Assembly (NCBI GenBank): GCA_900550165.1
Contig: URQY01000025.1
Coordinates: 1 to 26,753, forward strand
DNA from: an uncultured Eubacteriales bacterium
Lineage (GTDB): Bacteria; Bacillota; Clostridia; Oscillospirales; Oscillospiraceae
Direction: 5' to 3'
Length of the DNA stretch: 26,753 nt
Part shown: positions 21,639 to 26,753 of the stretch, piece by piece
How positions within the stretch are numbered: position 1 is the first letter of the stretch
Layout: every line of letters starts with the position of its first letter
The notes under the pieces: model-generated
Seen by the model: the letters and a program-made list of their open reading frames with translations, nothing else
What the model was told of the DNA's origin: nothing
Databases searched by the model: none
Program-made: the position numbers and the translations under genes

Positions 21639-23491
21639 ACGAAAACATATGGCCCCTGATTCTGCTTGGCGGCGGACTGCTGGCATTCTTGCTCGTAGTG
21701 TCCTTCCTCTCCAAGAATTATTCTCTCAACAATTTCAAGAGCAAAACCGTTGGCGACGGTCAGCACGGCACAGCCCGGTGGGCAACGCCCAGGGAGATCA
21801 GCAAAACATCCCGGACGGTACCGTTCCGTCCCCGCCGCTGGCGCAAGGGAGAGGAACTGCCTACGGAGCAGGGACTCGTTCTCGGCAGCGTCGGTGGCAG
21901 AAACCATAAAAGCAGGGGAGGATTTCTGTTGAAAATCTCTCGCAGGCTGCTGGAAAAGCTGCGACGTCCTGTGGAGGGAAAGCGGAAGACGAAGAAAAAA
22001 TCAAAGGCGCTTTCAAAAGTCAAAAAGATGATTGAGGAGCAGCGAGATATCCGGGCGCTGGTGGACAGTGATGACATCCACTGTCTGATGATCGGCGCTT
22101 CCGGCGTGGGCAAAACCGCGTATTTTTTATACGCAAATTTGGAGTACGCCAGCGCCAGCGGCATGAGCTATCTGGCGCTGGACACCAAGGGAGACTTGGC
22201 GCGCAACTACGGCTGCATTGCGTCCAAATATTACGGCTACCAGGTCACGGTCATTGACCTGCGCAACCCAACCCGCTCAGACGGCTTCAATTTCCTGACG
22301 CTGATGAATCACTACATGGATATTGCGCGCATGCATCCGGAGAACCTCTCTGCCCGAGCGCGCGCAGAGAAATACGCCAAGATCCTCGCCAAGACCATCA
22401 TCAACCCGGACGGCGACGCTGCACAATACGGTGAGAATGCCTTCTTCTATGACAGCGCCGAGGGGCTCCTGACTGCCATTGTACTTCTGCTGGCAGAGTT
22501 CGCACCGCCAAAGGATGGAGAGCCGGAAAAACGGCATATCGTATCAGCCTTCAAACTGGTGCAGGATCTGCTGGCGGTGCCGAAGTCAAGAGGCAAGAAC
22601 GGTTTTCAGCTGCTCATGGATGAACTGCCGCCGGAGCATAAGGCTCGGTGGCTGGCAGGCGCAGCCCTCACCAGTGCGGATCAATCTATGGCTTCGGTCA
22701 TGTCCACCGTCATGTCCCGACTCAACGCCTTTCTGGATACAGAACTGGAGCAGGTCATCTGCTACGACAGCCCCATCAATGCGGAAATGTTCGCCTCGGA
22801 GAAGTGCGCCATCTTTCTGATTTTACCGGAAGAAGATCCGGCAAAGAATTTCATCGCGGCGCTCATGATCCAAAATCTGTCCCGCGAATTGTTCTCCGTG
22901 GCGGATGAAACCGGCGGCAGGCTCAAAAACCGCGTGGTGCTGTTTTGCGATGAACTTGGTACAATGCCACCCTTTGACATTCTGCCCCTATTCAGCGCGG
23001 GACGCTCCCGCAGGCTGACGCTGGTACCCATTATCCAGAGCCTCGCCCAACTGGAGAAGAACTATGGTAAAGAAGGCGCGGAAATTATATGTGACAACTG
23101 CCAGGACACCATCTTCGGCGGCTTTTCGCCCCAGAGTAAAACGGCAGATGCCCTCTCCGCTGCCCTCGGCAGCAGGACCGTGCTGTCCGGCTCTGTCAGT
23201 CAGGGGAAAGAGAGCAGTCAGTCCTTGCAGATGATGGAGCGTGCGCTCATGACGTCGGACGAACTGAAATCCATCCCTAAGGGAGAGTTTGTGGTGATGA
23301 AAACGGGAACACATCCCATGCGCACCAAGCTGCGTCTCTTCCTGGATTGGGGCATCACCTTTGACCCGGACGGCTATCGGATGCCGGAGCGGGCGGCTCG
23401 AAAGATAGCTTATGTTGACCAGAGAGAACTCGTCCGCAACATTCAACAGCACTATACAAAGAACCCCTATAACATGGAGGGAGGCAAATGA
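21635..23491 (+). CDS. VirD4-type coupling protein (T4CP), CD1115-like
   Basis: A 618-aa protein. One membrane segment is at residues 6-23, so the protein is anchored by its N-terminus. GTARWAT at 45-51 is usual for this group. Walker A GASGVGKT is at 154-161, followed by LALDTKGDLARNYG, and Walker B is VVLFCDELGT in the second half. A C-terminal block (MMERALMTSDELKSIPKGEFVVMKTGTHPM) completes the TraG/VirD4 domain. Residues 88-140 form an unusually basic insert (KRKTKKKSKALSKVKK) before the ATPase. As hexameric ATPase it hands the relaxase-DNA complex to a conjugation channel. No channel genes are in the window, so the element would need a helper or genes outside. Overlaps both neighbours by 4 bp. 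Confidence 0.94.
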   Translation: MNENIWPLILLGGGLLAFLLVVSFLSKNYSLNNFKSKTVGDGQHGTARWATPREISKTSRTVPFRPRRWRKGEELPTEQGLVLGSVGGRNHKSRGGFLLKISRRLLEKLRRPVEGKRKTKKKSKALSKVKKMIEEQRDIRALVDSDDIHCLMIGASGVGKTAYFLYANLEYASASGMSYLALDTKGDLARNYGCIASKYYGYQVTVIDLRNPTRSDGFNFLTLMNHYMDIARMHPENLSARARAEKYAKILAKTIINPDGDAAQYGENAFFYDSAEGLLTAIVLLLAEFAPPKDGEPEKRHIVSAFKLVQDLLAVPKSRGKNGFQLLMDELPPEHKARWLAGAALTSADQSMASVMSTVMSRLNAFLDTELEQVICYDSPINAEMFASEKCAIFLILPEEDPAKNFIAALMIQNLSRELFSVADETGGRLKNRVVLFCDELGTMPPFDILPLFSAGRSRRLTLVPIIQSLAQLEKNYGKEGAEIICDNCQDTIFGGFSPQSKTADALSAALGSRTVLSGSVSQGKESSQSLQMMERALMTSDELKSIPKGEFVVMKTGTHPMRTKLRLFLDWGITFDPDGYRMPERAARKIAYVDQRELVRNIQQHYTKNPYNMEGGK

Positions 23492-23784
23492 GTCAATTCA
23501 ACTTCATTTACACCGAGGAGCATCTGAGTCACCGGGAGAAGGCGGTCTATATCTATCTTCGGGACCGGGCAAACGTTTCCGGCGTCTGCTGGCCGGGGAT
23601 CAAAACCATTGCCCGTGAATTAGGGCTTTCGCCGCGGACAGTCCAGCGAGCCTTGGCAGATCTGGAGCGCAGGCAGCTCATTGAGAAGCGGAACCGCCGC
23701 CGATCCAACGGCAGTCTCACGAGCAATTTATACCGGCTGACTAAGCACAAAACGTCACGGCCTCCCGCCAAGGGGGGACTGTGA
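23488..23784 (+). CDS. Small helix-turn-helix protein (HTH_36-like)
   Basis: A 98-aa protein. Residues 13-75 form a winged helix-turn-helix (LSHREKAVYIYLRDRAN, then GIKTIARELGLSPRTVQRALADLERRQLIEKRNRR), like the N-terminal domain of replication initiators and GntR-like regulators. No second domain is present, so it is either a small regulator or the DNA-binding remnant of a replication protein. The C-terminal tail is basic. The start ATG 23488 overlaps the coupling-protein stop by 4 bp, and GGAGGG lies six to ten bases upstream, making it the last gene of the mobilisation operon. The end of the gene folds into the terminator hairpin. Confidence 0.85.
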   Translation: MSQFNFIYTEEHLSHREKAVYIYLRDRANVSGVCWPGIKTIARELGLSPRTVQRALADLERRQLIEKRNRRRSNGSLTSNLYRLTKHKTSRPPAKGGL

Positions 23785-23793
23785 CGTTTTCCC
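23749..23793 (+). terminator. Terminator of the mobilisation operon
   Basis: AAAACGTCAC (23749-23758) pairs with GTGACGTTTT (23781-23790), with an inner CCTCCC/GGGGGG stem. The U-run is modest (TTTTCCCTTTC). The stop codon of the HTH gene lies in the 3' arm. Confidence 0.75.
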
Positions 23794-23897
23794 TTTCAAA
23801 ATTCTGTCCATAGGGTAGTGTCATCATGGCGCATCCAGAAGAGCCTACTCTACCGGAGGATACAGGACAGAGAAAGAACAAGAATATGGAGGAACTT

Positions 23898-24962
23898 ATG
23901 AAGATGATCGTTAGAAGAACAGTGCTGGCTGTCTGCACCCTTGTCCTGGCATTGATCCTGCCCACAGCTGCTTCTGCCGCCTGTGCAGGTTTTGATGACG
24001 TACCGGAGTCTGCGGACTGCTATGAAAGCGTGATGTATCTTGCGGAGCATGAGATCACGCAAGGCACAGGGAACGGATGCTTCTCCCCAAATGCACCGGT
24101 GACGGTGCGGCAGTGGGCGATAATGCTCTGCCGGGCCTATGATGTGAAGGTCGAGGGCAGCTCATGGAGTGATCTGAGCCAAAGCGCTGTGGAGCAATCC
24201 TATCGGAAGGGCTGGCTGAACGAAACCGCACTCTCCGCGCCCAATATCCAGCTATGCCGAGGAGCGCTGCTCAAAAGCGCCTTTGCCGCAGCCAAGATCC
24301 CCGTTTACGACAGCGTACTCTATGCGGGCGGCGTGTCGCTGCCCGATTATGAAAACTGCATCCGCATCGGGGAGGAGCTTCAGCTCTGCGGCGAGGCGAA
24401 CACTGCAAATGAGATCGTCACCCGCAGGGACGCGGCCATGCTCCTTCACGCCATTCTGACCAGAGCCTTCAACATGGAGGCTCCGCCCGCGCCGGTGGCT
24501 CTGGTAAACGCGGCAGGCGTCAACATCAACGACTACCTGCTGGCGCTGCGGCAGGTGCCGGAGCCGGTGCTTGCCACCTTCAACGCCGCTGGCTGGACGT
24601 ACCGTATCGACTTCGACTACATCAGCGAACTTAGCAAGCAGCTGAACATGAGCTGCATTGGAGCCACCAATTACAGCCGGAAAACCATCTACCTCTCGGA
24701 GGCCAGCGCGACGCTCCATGAATTCGGACATTTTCTCGATTGGATGCTGGGATTCCCTGTAGAGCATGAACAGCTCTTTCGTGCAGAAGCTGCCGCCGCG
24801 CCGCTGCGAGACTATGCCAAAACCAACGCCGGAGAATACTTCGCAGACTGCTTTGACTACTGGGTGAAGTATGCGGAAAATGCCAATGCCATATCGTTGC
24901 TGCAAGAATGCACTCCGATGACGTATCGGTATATGGAAGATTTGATGAGGATAGCAAACTGA
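23898..24962 (+). CDS. Secreted SLH-domain protein with lethal-factor/PPEP-like zinc metalloprotease domain
   Basis: A 354-aa protein. Residues 1-27 form a signal peptide (VLAVCTLVLALILPTAASA, cleavage likely after Ala27). Three SLH-type repeats follow at about 31-82, 88-136 and 148-192; these normally hold proteins on the cell wall. Residues 205-354 resemble the anthrax lethal-factor/Pro-Pro endopeptidase fold. The zinc motif HEFGH is at 274-278, with catalytic Glu275, and GEYFADCFDYW at 312-322 gives Glu313 as likely third ligand. The linker contains APPAP at 195-199, matching the PPxP consensus that Pro-Pro endopeptidases cleave. The start ATG 23898 is chosen because GGAGG lies five bases upstream; two upstream in-frame ATGs lack such a site. 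It is probably cargo of the mobile element. Confidence 0.85.
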   Translation: MKMIVRRTVLAVCTLVLALILPTAASAACAGFDDVPESADCYESVMYLAEHEITQGTGNGCFSPNAPVTVRQWAIMLCRAYDVKVEGSSWSDLSQSAVEQSYRKGWLNETALSAPNIQLCRGALLKSAFAAAKIPVYDSVLYAGGVSLPDYENCIRIGEELQLCGEANTANEIVTRRDAAMLLHAILTRAFNMEAPPAPVALVNAAGVNINDYLLALRQVPEPVLATFNAAGWTYRIDFDYISELSKQLNMSCIGATNYSRKTIYLSEASATLHEFGHFLDWMLGFPVEHEQLFRAEAAAAPLRDYAKTNAGEYFADCFDYWVKYAENANAISLLQECTPMTYRYMEDLMRIAN

Positions 24963-25201
24963 CTCTAAAATACGTGTCAATAACAGATAGAATCCCAACT
25001 TACTTCTAGGCATTTATGGTTTAAACCATAAACGCAAACAATTCGGATTTCACTTGCTCACAATGTTTCCAAGATTCTATGCAGAAATCGTGCCTCATTA
25101 TAGGACTTGCAGAGATAGGCAATGCCGTAACCGCTAACTTTTCCAGATCATGCTCCATTGCAGTGCCTCTGCATAGGGTACAGAATTTTTCATTTCCCAT
25201 T
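24963..25201. other. Gene-free AT-rich gap between convergent genes
   Basis: I see no gene. The one clear structure is the perfect 20-bp palindrome TTTATGGTTTAAACCATAAA (25013-25032), which has no U-run and so is not an obvious terminator. Base composition falls from GC-rich on the left to AT-rich from here to the right edge, which suggests a junction between DNA of different origin. Confidence 0.6.
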
Positions 25202-26753
25202 TTAAACGATTTTGATTCGCGTCGTAGGCAAAGCTACTCTCGAGATTATTGCAGCTGCTTCGGCACGTGTAATGGTGTCAGATGGTCTGAATGCTCTGGT
25301 TCTTTCATCTCCGGTCAAGATGCCTGCTCTGTAAAGAGCAAGTATCTCATCAGCGTATTCGCTTCGTTCGCTTACGTCAGGAATATAATCATAGTCAATG
25401 TCGTTGACAACGGCAAAATCAGATGTTGCTTTCGCGAAAATATGTGCTATCTGCGCTCTTGTTGCGTAAGCATCGAGGCTGGAATATTCGTCGCTCGAGA
25501 CAATTCGATTTTTTACACAATAGTTCAGATAGGCATCATACCATTTACCACCATCTGATGCTGAAAAAGAGATTGTCTGGTTATTACATGTGGCATGGAC
25601 AACAGCAGCCATTTTAATTGCTTCGCTCAGTGTGATATTGCCTATAGGGTGAAATGTACCGTCAGTATATCCGTTCATAATGCCCAACTGGACAACTGAC
25701 TTTATAACGCCCTGTTGCTGACTTCCATACCATGCTGACTCATCCGCGTCCAGGAAGCCATAATAGTCGGTAGACGCACTGAACTTGCTGTCAGTATCTG
25801 TAAGGCTATCCGTATCAATGCAGGTAATACTATTCCGAATTGCCTCTGACCATCCCCATAGACGGCCGAGGTTGTCCCTATACTGCCACTCTGCCGGCAA
25901 ATATATAGCCGTGTTGTCGCCGTCTTGTTGGAAAGCCCTTACTTTGGTGATTGTGTCTGATTTAATAGACAGCTGTTGGTACTCTTTCAGCTTGGAATTG
26001 TCGGAGAAACCGTTGGTCATATAAAGCTGCACAGAATCATCATTTTGCTTCTTGGCATGAACGATCAAACCGGCAGTGTCTCCCAACCTTTTTCCGTCGC
26101 TGAGCCTCACAAGGCCGCCTGTATTCAGACTATTGCTCTTTTCCGGGCCGACAAGATACGACAAATACACCTCATTACCGCAGCTTGTCATGGAAGCGTA
26201 AAAGTTTACAAATTCTTGTGGTAAAACCTTATTATCGCTAACTGGGATACTGTACTGATTGATCCATTTTCCATGTTCATTCAAAAGGAATACCTTGCCA
26301 GTATAGGCATCTACAAAACATGGCCTGCCATTCAATGCTGAAATCGCATAAGGCTCTGTGTCAGCAGGAATGTCCACAGATTTGACAATCTCGTCGCTAT
26401 CCCAGTAGCACAACGAACTTCCATTTTCCCATAAGGCAATATTTTCGCAGAGAACAACATTACTGGCCGCAGCTACATTAACATTGTCTTGAAGAATAAA
26501 AAGACTATATTGCGAACACTTTGGATTCTTCGGATAGAATAGGTCAAGCCAAACTGAGCCATTTGGTTGGACAGACATATTCTGAATGATCATCTCATCT
26601 TCTAAATCTTCGCCGCTTCGATAGCATGCCTGCAATTCAAGCGTCTTTTCATTTATACAGGCTACTGCATCTTTGTCTATCGAGTTATCATGCAAAAGAA
26701 ACATCGCTTGACAAGGGCACACAGAGAAAAACAACTGAAAATGAGCTGCCAAG
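25202..26753 (-). CDS. SLH-domain surface protein, N-terminus outside the window
   Basis: At least 516 residues are visible and the frame is open to the right edge, so the start and signal peptide are missing. The first 340 or so visible residues are beta-rich with repeated short strands and GKWINQYSIPV, YSLFILQDNVN and NGRPCFVDAYTGKVFLLNE type segments, suggesting a beta-propeller or similar. The last 175 residues are three SLH repeats: YGSQQQGVIKSVVQLGIMNG..., GGKWYDAYLNYCVKNRIVSS... and PDVSERSEYADEILALYRAG...FRPSDTITRAEAAAIISRVA. It would be a cell-surface protein held on the wall by its C-terminus. It converges with the SLH-metalloprotease gene. Codon use is more AT-rich than in the left part of the window. 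Function unknown. Confidence 0.85.
   Translation of the reverse strand, partial: LAAHFQLFFSVCPCQAMFLLHDNSIDKDAVACINEKTLELQACYRSGEDLEDEMIIQNMSVQPNGSVWLDLFYPKNPKCSQYSLFILQDNVNVAAASNVVLCENIALWENGSSLCYWDSDEIVKSVDIPADTEPYAISALNGRPCFVDAYTGKVFLLNEHGKWINQYSIPVSDNKVLPQEFVNFYASMTSCGNEVYLSYLVGPEKSNSLNTGGLVRLSDGKRLGDTAGLIVHAKKQNDDSVQLYMTNGFSDNSKLKEYQQLSIKSDTITKVRAFQQDGDNTAIYLPAEWQYRDNLGRLWGWSEAIRNSITCIDTDSLTDTDSKFSASTDYYGFLDADESAWYGSQQQGVIKSVVQLGIMNGYTDGTFHPIGNITLSEAIKMAAVVHATCNNQTISFSASDGGKWYDAYLNYCVKNRIVSSDEYSSLDAYATRAQIAHIFAKATSDFAVVNDIDYDYIPDVSERSEYADEILALYRAGILTGDERTRAFRPSDTITRAEAAAIISRVALPTTRIKIV

Noticed and set aside
25013..25032. Terminator between the convergent SLH genes
   Set aside because: The palindrome is AT-rich and lacks a U-run on either strand, so it was left as an unexplained palindrome.
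25079..25558. Plus-strand frame opposite the truncated SLH protein
   Set aside because: Most of it is the antisense of clear SLH repeats, and its composition does not look coding.
26750..26752. TTG as start of the last SLH protein
   Set aside because: It is at the window edge, lacks a signal peptide behind it, and the frame is open, so the gene is treated as truncated.

Overview
The window looks like a GC-rich, low-AT Firmicute chromosome, most likely a gut Oscillospirales/Clostridia-type anaerobe. The reasons are strong GGAGG ribosome sites, sigma-A type promoters, a T-box leader, an agmatine deiminase cluster, SLH-domain proteins and clostridial mobilisation genes. This placement is inference; there is no rRNA or marker gene to fix it. 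Apart from the two window-edge genes, I see no clearly broken gene.

Left part (1-2580, minus strand): an ABC transporter operon (lipoprotein, permease, start of the ATPase) of the type that includes the tryptophan transporter TrpXYZ. It follows a consensus promoter and a complete T-box leader whose apparent specifier codon is UGG (Trp). Next (2600-3600) comes a repeat-rich patch. Several long hairpins flank a divergent pair of very small genes: a 50-aa protein and a 59-aa ribbon-helix-helix protein. A perfect 14-bp palindrome sits exactly inside the promoter spacer of the 50-aa gene.

Middle part (3600-16810): an HSL-type esterase diverges from an acyltransferase-like protein and a DUF6320-like zinc-ribbon membrane protein. 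These are followed by a membrane-anchored XRE regulator, a small Lar-like zinc ribbon protein and a Na/Pi cotransporter with a PhoU-like tail. Then comes an agmatine-catabolism operon: putrescine carbamoyltransferase, an APC antiporter and agmatine deiminase. No carbamate kinase gene is in the window. A LysR regulator diverges from an NhaC-type antiporter, and a two-gene operon of unknown membrane proteins (59 and 183 aa) follows.

Right part (16980-26753): a mobilisable element. An intact IS110-family insertion sequence with a probable bridge RNA region sits at its left. Downstream, in tight overlapping order, are a RHH mobilisation protein, a MobP3-type relaxase, a DUF3991/Toprim primase-like protein, a VirD4-type coupling protein and a small HTH protein. 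The apparent cargo is a secreted protein with three SLH repeats joined to a lethal-factor/PPEP-like zinc metalloprotease domain. The linker between them carries a PPxP motif of the kind Pro-Pro endopeptidases cleave. The window ends in a more AT-rich stretch with a convergent, truncated SLH-domain surface protein. No integrase or attachment site was found, so the limits of the element are unknown.

No tRNA, rRNA or CRISPR array was recognised.
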